A DNA stretch of 64,000 bases from Comamonadaceae bacterium UBA4962 (GTDB lineage Bacteria > Pseudomonadota > Gammaproteobacteria > Burkholderiales > Burkholderiaceae_C). The notes under the pieces were generated by a model. That model saw nothing but the letters and a program-made list of their open reading frames with translations. It was not told where the DNA came from and did no database searches. The DNA lies in assembly GCA_002397315.1 (NCBI GenBank), contig DHAE01000013.1, positions 49,569 to 113,568 on the forward strand, read 5' to 3'. How positions within the stretch are numbered: the first letter of the stretch is position 1; each line of letters starts with the position of its first letter. The position numbers and the translations under genes are program-made. Below, piece after piece: positions 36,090-45,172 of this stretch.

Positions 36090-37322
36090 ATGTCCGAATC
36101 TCCTGCGTATCTGACAGAGTTCCGCCCCCGTTTCCGTCCCCCCAGCGCTGCGGACCTGTGCACGCCGGTTCCCTGCATGACCGCCGGGCAGACCAACGAA
36201 GAGGTCATGGAGGTGTTCGGCCGCCACCGCGACCTCGTCGCCCTTCCCGTCGTGGAGGGCGCGCGCCCGATCGGGCTCATCAACCGCAATATCTTCCTCT
36301 CGCAGATGAGCAAGCAGTTCCGCATGGAACTGTATGGCCGCAAGAGCTGCATCGCGTTCATGGACAAGGAGCCGCTCATCGTCGATGCGGCCATGGACAT
36401 CGACACGCTCACCGTGCGGACGGTGGAGTCCGGCGAGAAGGCGCTCTCCGACGGCTTCATCATCACGCGCGACGGGGCGTTCGCCGGCGTCGGCAACGGG
36501 CTTCAGCTGATGCGCGTGGTGGCGGACATGCAGGCGTCCCGCCACCGCCAGATCATGCACAGCATCGAGTACGCCAGCGTGATCCAGCAGTCCACCCTGC
36601 GTGCCTCCCGCGACACCCTGGCGCGTGCCTGCGCGCAGGCCGATCTGGTATGGGAGCCGCGCGACGTGGTGGGGGGCGACTTCTACCAGTTCAGCCTGTC
36701 CCACGGCGGCTGGTTCGGCGCCGTCGCGGACTGCACGGGCCACGGCGTGCCCGGCGCCTTCATGACGCTCATCGCCTCCACGAGCCTCGGCAAGGCGATC
36801 GAGCGGCACGGCCCGCAGGATCCGGCCGGGCTGCTGGGCAGCGTCAACCGCAGCATCAAGCAGGTGCTGGGGCAGGTGGACGGCGAAGATGACACGCCGG
36901 GCTCCGACGACGGCATGGATGCAGGCTTTTTCTGGGTCGAGCCTGCTGCGAACCGCCTGGTGTTCGCCGGGGCGCGGCTCTCGCTGTACGTGCTGCGGCC
37001 CGGCGCCGATGCGGTGGAGGTGACCGAGGGGCAGCGCAAGGGCGTGGGCTACGTGGACAGCGAACCCGATTACGCCTGGCAGAACCACGCGCTGGAACTG
37101 CCTGCGGGCAGCCTCGTTTTCATCACCACCGACGGCCTCACGGACCAGGTGGGCGGCCCCCGGGCCATCGCGCTGGGCAAGCGGCGGCTGCGGGAGCTGC
37201 TGCTGCAGTACCGCGACGCTCCGCCCGATGCCCTCAACCGCGCCGTGCTGGAGTGCCTCCGGCAGTGGCAGGGCGAGCACGGCCGCCGCGACGACGTGAC
37301 CTTCCTGGCCTTCCGCACCTGA
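36090..37322 (+). CDS. CBS-domain SpoIIE/PP2C phosphatase (SiaA-like)
   Basis: This 410-residue cytosolic protein has a CBS-pair-like region (~20-150, ALPVVEGARPIGLINRNIF) and then a SpoIIE-type PP2C domain (~175-408) with PRDVVGGDFY, ADCTGHGVPGAFM, TTDGLTDQVGG and RRDDVTFLA. Pseudomonas SiaA instead has a membrane-bound HAMP sensor; here CBS domains would sense a nucleotide or similar ligand. The order with the SiaB- and SiaC-like genes indicates that it dephosphorylates the SiaC-like protein. An in-frame TTG at 36063 is a less likely start. Confidence 0.87.
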   Translation: MSESPAYLTEFRPRFRPPSAADLCTPVPCMTAGQTNEEVMEVFGRHRDLVALPVVEGARPIGLINRNIFLSQMSKQFRMELYGRKSCIAFMDKEPLIVDAAMDIDTLTVRTVESGEKALSDGFIITRDGAFAGVGNGLQLMRVVADMQASRHRQIMHSIEYASVIQQSTLRASRDTLARACAQADLVWEPRDVVGGDFYQFSLSHGGWFGAVADCTGHGVPGAFMTLIASTSLGKAIERHGPQDPAGLLGSVNRSIKQVLGQVDGEDDTPGSDDGMDAGFFWVEPAANRLVFAGARLSLYVLRPGADAVEVTEGQRKGVGYVDSEPDYAWQNHALELPAGSLVFITTDGLTDQVGGPRAIALGKRRLRELLLQYRDAPPDALNRAVLECLRQWQGEHGRRDDVTFLAFRT

Positions 37323-37344
37323 AGCGGCTCCACTCCTTCACACC

Positions 37345-37917
37345 ATGTCCTCCTCCATGATTTCGGCCAAGTACGGCCCGTTCTTCAGCGTGGCCCGCGA
37401 GCACCAGGTCATCTTCTACTACGTGGGCTACTTCTCGCAGCACATCGTCGCCGCCATGGCCGACGCGGTGAAGCTGCAACTGGAGGTGGCCGGTGTCGCC
37501 GGGCCCACGCGGCGCAAGCTGTTCTCGTCCTTCATCGAGATGGCGCAGAACATCATCCACTACTCGTCCGACGCGCTCACCCCCGCGAGCCAACCCGACG
37601 GCGAGCTGCGCCACGGCTCGGTGTGCATCCGCCGCGAGGAGGGCGGGCGCTTCCTGCTGCTGTGCGCCAACCCCATCGAAGCGGGCACGGCGGACGATCT
37701 GCGCACGAAGCTCGAGCACCTGCGCAGCATGACGCTCGAAGAGATCAAGCAGGCCTACCGCCAGACGCTGCGCGAGGAAACGCCCGCGGGCAGCAAGGGC
37801 GCGGGGATGGGGTTCCTCACCATGGCCCGCGACGCGAGCGAGCCCCTGGAATTCGACTTCGATGCCGCCCAGGGCGCGGCGGGCGCCCCCGTCTTCTACC
37901 TGAAGGCCGCGATCTGA
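37345..37917 (+). CDS. SiaB-family protein kinase
   Basis: This 190-residue protein has the GHKL-like N-box region FIEMAQNIIHYS and a G-box KGAGMGFLTMAR, as in the SiaB family (DUF6272). SiaB phosphorylates SiaC and so opposes SiaA. It lies 22 bp after the phosphatase gene and 37 bp before the SiaC-like gene. Confidence 0.85.
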   Translation: MSSSMISAKYGPFFSVAREHQVIFYYVGYFSQHIVAAMADAVKLQLEVAGVAGPTRRKLFSSFIEMAQNIIHYSSDALTPASQPDGELRHGSVCIRREEGGRFLLLCANPIEAGTADDLRTKLEHLRSMTLEEIKQAYRQTLREETPAGSKGAGMGFLTMARDASEPLEFDFDAAQGAAGAPVFYLKAAI

Positions 37918-37954
37918 CCCGTCACGGGCCGCCTCCCAGAGACAAGAAACCGCC

Positions 37955-38344
37955 ATGGACCCTCTCTACATCGCACCCACACCCAGCTCTCCCGAGGTGG
38001 ACTTCCAGTTCGCCACGCATACCCTGCACCTGCGCGGTGAGTCCTATCCCGAAAACGCCGCGGCCTTCTACGGTGACATCATCGCGCGGCTCAAGGAGTA
38101 CCTGGCGCAGCAGAGCGGCCAGCGCATCGAGGTGCACATCGCCCTCGCGTACTTCAACAGCTCCAGCACCAAGATGCTGTTCAACCTGATCGATGCGCTC
38201 AACGAGGCGGCCGAAGCGGGCAACACGGTGGCGCTGCACTGGTACTACGACGAAGACGACGACACCATCCTCGAATTCGGGCAGGAACTGAGCGACGACT
38301 TCCCGGACCTGGAATTCACCAACCATCCCGTGAAGCCGGCCTGA
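37955..38344 (+). CDS. SiaC-like phospho-switch protein (DUF1987)
   Basis: This 129-residue protein has the DUF1987 pattern IEVHIALAYFNSSSTKML. Thr72 matches the Thr phosphorylated in Pseudomonas SiaC, and the acidic HWYYDEDDDTILEFGQEL follows. Unphosphorylated SiaC binds and activates the diguanylate cyclase SiaD. The GGDEF gene begins 2 bp downstream, which strongly supports the same pairing here. Confidence 0.88.
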   Translation: MDPLYIAPTPSSPEVDFQFATHTLHLRGESYPENAAAFYGDIIARLKEYLAQQSGQRIEVHIALAYFNSSSTKMLFNLIDALNEAAEAGNTVALHWYYDEDDDTILEFGQELSDDFPDLEFTNHPVKPA

Positions 38345-38346
38345 CG

Positions 38347-39102
38347 ATGGACTCCGTCGCCAATCCCCCGGATCTGTTCGAGTCCGAGAGCAGGGCCCTG
38401 CTGGCTGCACGCTCCGCCTACGACGCCGCCTGCGATTCCGCCCATGACGAGCGCGGATGCCGCCAGGCCCTGGGGGACCTGCTGTCCGCCTACGAGCGCC
38501 TGCTGCGCGAAACGCGTCGGCTGGTGCGCCGCAGCGATCGCGCCGAGCTGGAAATGAACCAGCTGAACCAGCGGCTGACGGAGCTGGCGGACCAGCTGCA
38601 CTACCGCGCCACCCACGACCCGCTCACGGGCGTGCTGAACCGCTCGGCGATCATCGACCAGGTGAACGGCCAGTTCGCGCTGGGCGGCCTGGCCCTCATC
38701 GTGCTGGACATCGACCACTTCAAGCAGGTGAACGACAGCTTCGGGCATCCGAAGGGCGATCAGGTGATCCGCGGCGTCGTGGACTGCCTGCGGTCCGTGG
38801 TGCCTCCGGCGGGGCAGATAGGGCGGGTGGGCGGCGAGGAGTTCACCGTGCTGTTGCCAGGGGACTGCGCGTCCGCGTGCGGCGCCGTGGCCGAGGCCGC
38901 CCGCGAGGCCATCGCGCAGTTCGACTTCGGCCTGCCCGACAGCCGCATCATCACCGCCAGCTTCGGCGTGAGCCGGCTGCCCATCGGGGGCGGATTCGAC
39001 GACGCCTACGGCCTGGCCGACGAGGCGCTGTACGGCGCCAAGCGCAGCGGCCGCAACTGCGTCGTGCATGCGGAACGCACGGCCCATCTGCCCATCCCAT
39101 GA
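38347..39102 (+). CDS. Diguanylate cyclase (SiaD-like GGDEF protein)
   Basis: This 251-residue soluble protein has a helical, coiled-coil N-terminus (~1-85) and then a GGDEF domain (~88-245). The active-site loop is RVGGEEF and the substrate-binding region is DIDHFKQVNDSFGHPKGD. No RxxD inhibitory site precedes the loop, so product inhibition may be absent. By analogy the coiled coil is where the SiaC-like protein binds. It overlaps the next gene by 4 nt. Confidence 0.88.
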   Translation: MDSVANPPDLFESESRALLAARSAYDAACDSAHDERGCRQALGDLLSAYERLLRETRRLVRRSDRAELEMNQLNQRLTELADQLHYRATHDPLTGVLNRSAIIDQVNGQFALGGLALIVLDIDHFKQVNDSFGHPKGDQVIRGVVDCLRSVVPPAGQIGRVGGEEFTVLLPGDCASACGAVAEAAREAIAQFDFGLPDSRIITASFGVSRLPIGGGFDDAYGLADEALYGAKRSGRNCVVHAERTAHLPIP

Positions 39103-41351
39103 GCATCCAGGTCGGTTACGACGACCTTGCCGCCGAGGACGCTCTGGCGCCTGCAGACTGTTCGGAACGGCTGCCGCTGCCGTGGCGCGTGCTGATCGCC
39201 GACGGGGATCCGGAGGTCCATGCCTTGGCCCGCCAGGTGCTGGAAGGGCGGGCCCTGCTGGGCCGGCCGCTTTCCGTCCTGCATGCGCACGACGGCGAGC
39301 AGGCCTGCCGGCTGCTGCTGTCCCAGGCCGACCTGGCCGTGGTCCTGCTGGACGCGGCCTGGGCCGGTGCCGGCGCACCGCGCGATCTGCCGGACTTCAT
39401 CCGCCATGCGGCAGGGCGGGGCGACGTCCGCATCGTGCTGCGGACTGCCGTGGGCGGGCCCGCTCCCGACGAGGACGCGCTGCTGCGCCACGATATCGGG
39501 GATTACCGCGCCAAGTCCGAACTGGAGCACGGCCATCTGCTCCCGGCGATCCTCACGGCGATCCGCTCCTACGAGCAGCGCTGCTCGCTGGAGGCGAGCC
39601 GGCGCAGCCTGGAGCTCATCGTGCGCTCCAGCGCCGCGCTCCTCGCCGAGCACGACCTGCGGTCGTTCGCTGCCGGCGTCATCGATCAGTTGGCCGTCCT
39701 GCTCGGAACCCGCGCCCGGAACATGGTGTGCGCGCTGCACGGCGGGGCCTCCGATTGCCGCGTGGTGCTGGCGGCCACGGGGCCGTTCGAGGGCTTCGTG
39801 GGGCACGCGATGGAAGATCTGCCCGGCTTCCCCGGACGACCCCTGATGGAGCGTGCGCTGAAATTCAGCCAGACCCTGCATGGCGAAGCGGGCGGGCTCG
39901 CCCTCTACTTCGGCAACCCCAGCGAGCGGGGCATGGTCGTCTTCGTGGACACCCTCGCGCGGCTCGGCGCCCTGGACCGCCAGTTGCTGGACGTCTTCAC
40001 CAGCAACATGCGTACGCTGCTGCACAACCGCGACCTGCTGGACCGCCTGCGCCGCTTCGCCTACTACGACCCGCTGGTGCGGCTGCCCAACCGCGCGCAC
40101 TTCGTCGAAAAGGTGGACGACTGCGTGCGCCGCGGCACCGCGCAGGACCACATCCTCGCGCTGATCGACATCGACGACTTCAGCGCCGCCAACGACGTCA
40201 TGGGCCACACCTTCGGCGACCGGCTGCTGGAGGCGGTGGCCCGCCGGCTGGCCGATGCGCTGCCCCCCGGCGTGCTGCTGGCGCGCGTGGGCGCCGACAC
40301 CTTCGGCGTGCTCGGCGAGGCGACGCGGGTGGCGCTGCCGCAACTGCTGCAATGCATGCGCCCGCCGCCCGTGGTGGACGGCGTGCCGCAGAAGGTGTCG
40401 CTCACCTGCGGCTACGTGCACCTGCCGTCGCGGGCGCAGGCGGGCGCCGACCTCGTCAAGGACGCCACCATCGCCCTCAAGCGGGCCAAGCGCGACCACC
40501 GCGGCCAGCACCTGCAGTACGTGGACCACATGGGCACCGAGGCGCGCGACCGGGCCATGCTGCTGTCCGAACTGCGGGCGGCCATCGACGATGCGCAGCT
40601 CTTCCTGGTCTACCAGCCGCAGGTGCGGCTCGACACGGGAGCGCTCGTCGGGCTGGAGGCGCTGCTGCGCTGGCGCACGGGCGACGGGCGGTTCGTTCCG
40701 CCGGACGAATTCATTCCGATGGCGGAACATTCGGGGCTCATCGTGCCGCTCGGCCAGTGGGTGCTGTCCACCGCCTGCCGCACCATGCGCACGCTGTTGG
40801 ATGCCGGCCAGGCGCCGTCACGCATCGCGGTCAACGTGTCGGTCGTGCAGTTGCAGGACCCGGGGTTCCTGGACGCGGTGCGCACGGCGCTCGCCGCGAG
40901 CGGCCTGCAGGGCCTGCACCTGGAACTGGAGATCACCGAGTCGGTCGCCGTGGTGCCCACGCAGCTGCTGCAGTCGACGCTCGCGGCGCTGCGCGCGGAC
41001 GGCGTCAGCATCGCCATCGACGATTTCGGGACCGGCTATTCCTCGCTCAGCTACCTCGAGCAGTTGCCGCTCGACCGCATCAAGATCGACCGCAGCTTCG
41101 TGCGGCGCCCCACGGGTGCGCAGGGCGCGCGCATCGCCGAGATGATCGTGAACCTGGGCCAGCAGCTCGGCCTGCGCGTGATGGCCGAGGGCATCGAGGA
41201 CGACGCCGCCTGGAACACCCTGCTGCGCATGGGGTGCGACGAGGGCCAGGGCTACCACATCGCCCGGCCCATGGACCTGCCCGCGCTGCGCGCCTGGCTG
41301 GCGGAGCGGGAAGCTGCCGGTCAGGTGCCCGTGGAGCGCAGCGGCGGCTGA
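39099..41351 (+). CDS. REC-DUF3369-GGDEF-EAL protein, probable c-di-GMP phosphodiesterase
   Basis: This 750-residue protein starts with a receiver-like domain (~28-150, VLIADGDPEVHAL, candidate Asp in VVLLDAAW). A DUF3369 region (~165-315) follows. The GGDEF domain (~330-490) has a broken loop RVGADTF, so it should not make c-di-GMP. The EAL domain (~505-740) keeps EALLRW, ELEITES, DDFGTGYSSLSYL and AEGIED, so it is probably active. It is coupled to the cyclase gene by ATGA overlap. Its 3' end overlaps the convergent GH5 gene by 31 nt. Confidence 0.87.
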   Translation: MSIQVGYDDLAAEDALAPADCSERLPLPWRVLIADGDPEVHALARQVLEGRALLGRPLSVLHAHDGEQACRLLLSQADLAVVLLDAAWAGAGAPRDLPDFIRHAAGRGDVRIVLRTAVGGPAPDEDALLRHDIGDYRAKSELEHGHLLPAILTAIRSYEQRCSLEASRRSLELIVRSSAALLAEHDLRSFAAGVIDQLAVLLGTRARNMVCALHGGASDCRVVLAATGPFEGFVGHAMEDLPGFPGRPLMERALKFSQTLHGEAGGLALYFGNPSERGMVVFVDTLARLGALDRQLLDVFTSNMRTLLHNRDLLDRLRRFAYYDPLVRLPNRAHFVEKVDDCVRRGTAQDHILALIDIDDFSAANDVMGHTFGDRLLEAVARRLADALPPGVLLARVGADTFGVLGEATRVALPQLLQCMRPPPVVDGVPQKVSLTCGYVHLPSRAQAGADLVKDATIALKRAKRDHRGQHLQYVDHMGTEARDRAMLLSELRAAIDDAQLFLVYQPQVRLDTGALVGLEALLRWRTGDGRFVPPDEFIPMAEHSGLIVPLGQWVLSTACRTMRTLLDAGQAPSRIAVNVSVVQLQDPGFLDAVRTALAASGLQGLHLELEITESVAVVPTQLLQSTLAALRADGVSIAIDDFGTGYSSLSYLEQLPLDRIKIDRSFVRRPTGAQGARIAEMIVNLGQQLGLRVMAEGIEDDAAWNTLLRMGCDEGQGYHIARPMDLPALRAWLAEREAAGQVPVERSGG

Positions 41352-42676
41352 TAGGTCGCGAGGCGTTCCTTGAAGAAGGGCTTCACGGCCGCGATGTTGC
41401 CCTTCACGGCGACGGTGTCCATGTCCAGGTCGTAGCTCATGCCCAGGGAATCGCCCGCGGGCCAGCCGGGGCCGAAGCACCATTGCGTGCTCGGTATGTG
41501 GTTCCGCTGCAGGAGCTGCAGCATGCGCCGCGTGGCCGCCTCGGCGCTGGCATTGCCGGCCGGATAGCCGTGCTCGCCCAGGAAGCCGCGCTTGCCGTTG
41601 TCCTGCAGCCACTGCACGAACTGCTCCACCATCTTCTCGCCGGTATCGGGGGCCACGGTCTCCTGCGGATTCTTCCACGCGCCGCCGCCCGATCCCTTGT
41701 CGTCCAGGTAGTTGTGCGCTTCGTACACGATGAGCCCGTACGGATCGGGAATGGTCGCGAGGGCGTCCGAGTATTTCTTCCACTCGCGCGCCGTGGCGAA
41801 TTCGTTGCCGCAGATGAAGACGAAGTGCTTGCGGTCGTAGTCGAAGATGCGGGCCGCCGTGCGGGTGGCGGTGCGCTGCCAGAGGCCCCGCATGTCGAAC
41901 GCGCTGCCGTCGGCGTTCTTCAGGCCCCCGGTGTAGGGCTCGTTCATCAGGCCCCAGCCGAAGATCGCCGGATGGTCGCGGAAGCGCTGCACGAGGCGCA
42001 GCCACAGGTCCGGCAGGCCATCCTCGGTGTAGAGCTTGCAGCCGCGCGTGCCGATGACGCGGTATTCGTAGAGCTTGAGCAACTGGTCGCTGCCGTCGAA
42101 GTAGCCCACGTACTCGAACGCGCCCTTGGCATAGGTGCCGTTCCAGACGGCGTCGGCAGAGGGGTCGGCCACCGCCCGTCCATCGGGCCCCAGCAGTTGT
42201 CCGTTCTGGATGCGGAAGCCCTGCCGCGCCGCCACCCGCGTGGGAAGGCGCATGTAGTCGTGCAGTTCCAGGATCGCGCGCTTGCCCTGCGCGGCCAGGC
42301 GGTCCAGCACCGCGCCCACCTGCTTCACGTAGGTCTCGTTGAGCGGCATGCCCTGGCCGGTGCTGAAGCGCTGCGCGGTGGTCGGCAGCCGGAACAGCGG
42401 GCAGTCGCCGGCTGCTGCGATGTGCTGCTCGGTGATGTCGCGGTAGTGCGTGCCGATCTTCGCGTTCTCGACGAAGCTGTTCGAGCCGAGGCCGGACAGG
42501 TTCATTCCGGCGAGGGGCAGCGAAGCGGTGGCGGCGTGCCCGGCCGACCAGGACGCCGTCGCGGCCCAGGCGGCGGCACCCAGGCCGCCCTGCAGCAAGG
42601 TGCGGCGAGGCATGTCGCCTGCCGTGTGTGCGGCGGTGGGGGCTTCGGGCGGTGTGCGGCGGGGTGGGAGGGCCAT
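41321..42676 (-). CDS. Glycoside hydrolase family 5 (cellulase-type), Tat-like signal
   Basis: This 451-residue secreted enzyme has MPRRTLLQGGLGAAAWAAT about 20 residues in, a twin-Arg-like signal. The GH5 general acid Glu is in GWGLMNEPY and the nucleophile Glu in RGFLGEHGYP. It should cleave beta-1,4-glucan or a related polysaccharide, either plant cellulose or the bacterium's own matrix. AGGA stands 7 nt before ATG 42676. The last 31 nt overlap the tail of the EAL gene on the other strand. Confidence 0.88.
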   Translation of the reverse strand: MALPPRRTPPEAPTAAHTAGDMPRRTLLQGGLGAAAWAATASWSAGHAATASLPLAGMNLSGLGSNSFVENAKIGTHYRDITEQHIAAAGDCPLFRLPTTAQRFSTGQGMPLNETYVKQVGAVLDRLAAQGKRAILELHDYMRLPTRVAARQGFRIQNGQLLGPDGRAVADPSADAVWNGTYAKGAFEYVGYFDGSDQLLKLYEYRVIGTRGCKLYTEDGLPDLWLRLVQRFRDHPAIFGWGLMNEPYTGGLKNADGSAFDMRGLWQRTATRTAARIFDYDRKHFVFICGNEFATAREWKKYSDALATIPDPYGLIVYEAHNYLDDKGSGGGAWKNPQETVAPDTGEKMVEQFVQWLQDNGKRGFLGEHGYPAGNASAEAATRRMLQLLQRNHIPSTQWCFGPGWPAGDSLGMSYDLDMDTVAVKGNIAAVKPFFKERLATYQPPLRSTGT

Positions 42677-42954
42677 GGAATATCCTTTCAACGGTGAGGG
42701 AAGGGACGGGGGAATGCGGGCGCGCTGAAGCGCGGCTGCACGGCGCTGGCGGGGCCTGTGGCGCCGCCCCGGCAGGCCTGGCAGGCCGCAGGCCGGTGGG
42801 GCCCGACGGGCGTGGGCTCCCGCGCGGACGCCACCTTAACGGCGCCGCCCGGACTCTGCGGTAACCGACTGTGGGGCGTCGTCTTTGCGCCACCGGCGCG
42901 GCATGCGCCTGCCGCTCCATCCGCTCTCGTCTGTCCCAGCCGGGACAACCCTGG

Positions 42955-42983
42955 CTGGCAAGCGCGCCCGGACTCTCTAGAAT
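42955..42983 (+). promoter_or_regulatory. Candidate sigma-70 promoter of the fatty-acid oxidation genes
   Basis: CTGGCA and TAGAAT are separated by 17 bp, 47 bp before the FadJ-like ATG. The rest of the 350-bp gap back to the GH5 gene shows no gene and no other clear site apart from the dyad below. Confidence 0.55.
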
Positions 42984-42991
42984 CAAAAAGC

Positions 42992-43003
42992 ACGACCGTT
43001 CTT
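42992..43003. promoter_or_regulatory. FadP/PsrA-like TetR-type operator candidate
   Basis: ACGACCGTTCTT matches an ACGAnCGnTCGT dyad with one mismatch. It overlaps the expected transcription start, where a repressor would block initiation. Assignment to a fatty-acid-responsive TetR repressor is from memory of betaproteobacterial fad regulons and is tentative. Confidence 0.45.
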
Positions 43004-43029
43004 TTCCATACCAAACCAAGGGACAAGCA

Positions 43030-45129
43030 ATGACCGCTGAATACCAAGTCCACGGCGATGTAGCCGTGATCACCCTGGCCAATCCGCCCGTGAACGGGCT
43101 GGGCCACGCCACGCGCAAGGGCATCACCGACGGGTTGGCCCGCGCGAATGCCGATGCGGCCGTGAAGGCCATCGTCGTCACGGGGGCCGGCGGCGCGTTC
43201 TCCGGCGGCGCGGACATCAAGGAATTCGGCACGGACAAGGCCATGCAGGAGCCCAACCTGCACTCGGTGATCCGCGCGGTGGAAGGCTCGGCCAAGCCGG
43301 TCGTGGCCGCCATCCATACCGTGTGCATGGGCGGTGGTTTGGAACTGGCCCTGGGCTGCCACTACCGCATCGCCGCCCCCGGCTGCAGCATGGCGCTGCC
43401 CGAGGTGAAGCTGGGCCTGCTGCCCGGCGCGGGCGGCACCCAGCGCCTGCCGCGCGTCGTGGGCGTGGAGGCCGCGCTCAACATGATCGTGAGCGGCGAG
43501 CCCGTGAAGAGCGAGCTGATCGGCGGCATGCCGGGCCAGAAGCTGTTCGACAAGATGGCCTCCTCGGCCGAATCGCTCGCCGAAGAGGCCCTGGCCTTCG
43601 CGCGCAGCGTGGCCGACACCCGGCCGCTGCCGCTGGTGCGCAACCTGCCCGCCAAGCACCCGCAGGGCGATGCCTACTTCCAGTTCGCGCGCAACATGGT
43701 CAAGGGCATGGCGAAGAACTTCCCCGCGCCGCTCAAGTGCGTGGACGCCGTGGAAGCCGCCACCAAGCGCAAGTTCGAGGACGGCCTGGCCTACGAGCGC
43801 GAGCTGTTCGTCAACCTGATGTGGACGCCGGAATCGCGCGCGCTGCGCCACCTGTTCCTGGCCGAGCGCGCTGCGAGCAAGATCCCCGACGTGCCGCCCG
43901 ACACGCCCAAGCGCGAGATCCGCAAGGTGGGCGTGATCGGCGCCGGCACCATGGGCGGCGGCATCAGCATGAACTTCCTGAACGCCGGCATTCCCGTCAC
44001 CATCCTGGAGACCAAGCAGGAAGCGCTGGACCGGGGCCTGGCCACCATCCGCAAGAACTACGAGGCGCAGGTCGCCAAGGGCAAGCTCAAGCAGGACAAG
44101 TACGAGCAGCGCATGGCCCTGCTCACGCCCACGCTGAGCTATGACGACCTGAAGGACGCCGACCTCGTCATCGAGGCCGTGTTCGAAGAGATGGGCGTCA
44201 AGGAAACCGTGTTCAAGAAGCTCGACGAGGTCGCCAAGCCCGGCGCCATCCTCGCTTCCAACACCTCCACGCTCGACGTGGACCAGATCGCCGCCTTCAC
44301 GAAGCGTCCGCAGGACGTGGTGGGCATGCACTTCTTCAGCCCCGCCAACGTGATGAAGCTGCTGGAGGTGGTGCGCGGCAAGGAAACCGCCAAGGACGTG
44401 CTCGCCACCGTGATGGCGCTCGCCAAGAAGATCAAGAAGACGGCCGTGGTCTCGGGCGTCTGCGACGGCTTCATCGGCAACCGCATGATCGAGCGCTACA
44501 GCCAGCAGGCCGGCTTCCTGCTGGACGAAGGCGCCACGCCCCAGCAGGTGGACAAGGCCATCGAGAAGTTCGGCTTCGCCATGGGCCCGTTCCGCATGGG
44601 CGACCTGGCCGGCAACGACATCGGCTGGGCGATCCGCAAGCGCCGCGCCGTAGAGCGCCCGGACATGAAGTACAGCCGCACGGCCGACAAGCTCTGCGAA
44701 CTGGGCCGCTACGGCCAGAAAACGGGCGCCGGCTGGTACGACTACAAGCCCGGCAAGCGCGACGCCATCCCGAGCGATCTGGTGAACCAGATGATCGAGG
44801 ACCACCGCAAGGAACTCGGCATCACGCCGCGCAAGATCAGCGACGAGGAGATCGTGCAGCGCCTGGTCTACGCCCTGGTGAACGAAGGCGCGAAGATCCT
44901 GGAAGAGGGCATCGCGAGCAAGTCCGGCGACATCGACATGGTGTACCTCACGGGCTACGGTTTCCCCATCCACCGCGGCGGCCCGATGCACTACGCGAGC
45001 GAAGTGGGCCTCTTCAACGTCGCGCAGTCGATGCAGCGCTTCGCGCAGAACCCGCTGGACGATGCCGCCGCGTGGGAGCCCGCGCCGCTGCTCTCCCGAC
45101 TCGCCGCCGAGGGCAAGGCTTTCGCCTGA
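43030..45129 (+). CDS. Enoyl-CoA hydratase/3-hydroxyacyl-CoA dehydrogenase (FadJ/FadB-like)
   Basis: This 699-residue bifunctional enzyme has a crotonase domain (~1-190, ITGAGGAFSGGADIKEF-like oxyanion motif and LGLLPGAGGTQRLPR) followed by a 3-hydroxyacyl-CoA dehydrogenase (~298-690) with the NAD motif VGVIGAGTMGGGISMNF. It catalyses steps two and three of beta-oxidation. The thiolase gene follows 43 bp later. AGGGACAAGC lies upstream of the ATG. Confidence 0.93.
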   Translation: MTAEYQVHGDVAVITLANPPVNGLGHATRKGITDGLARANADAAVKAIVVTGAGGAFSGGADIKEFGTDKAMQEPNLHSVIRAVEGSAKPVVAAIHTVCMGGGLELALGCHYRIAAPGCSMALPEVKLGLLPGAGGTQRLPRVVGVEAALNMIVSGEPVKSELIGGMPGQKLFDKMASSAESLAEEALAFARSVADTRPLPLVRNLPAKHPQGDAYFQFARNMVKGMAKNFPAPLKCVDAVEAATKRKFEDGLAYERELFVNLMWTPESRALRHLFLAERAASKIPDVPPDTPKREIRKVGVIGAGTMGGGISMNFLNAGIPVTILETKQEALDRGLATIRKNYEAQVAKGKLKQDKYEQRMALLTPTLSYDDLKDADLVIEAVFEEMGVKETVFKKLDEVAKPGAILASNTSTLDVDQIAAFTKRPQDVVGMHFFSPANVMKLLEVVRGKETAKDVLATVMALAKKIKKTAVVSGVCDGFIGNRMIERYSQQAGFLLDEGATPQQVDKAIEKFGFAMGPFRMGDLAGNDIGWAIRKRRAVERPDMKYSRTADKLCELGRYGQKTGAGWYDYKPGKRDAIPSDLVNQMIEDHRKELGITPRKISDEEIVQRLVYALVNEGAKILEEGIASKSGDIDMVYLTGYGFPIHRGGPMHYASEVGLFNVAQSMQRFAQNPLDDAAAWEPAPLLSRLAAEGKAFA

Positions 45130-45172
45130 CCGCCGCCGTCCGCATGTTTGCAAAGAACCAGGAATTCCGCAC

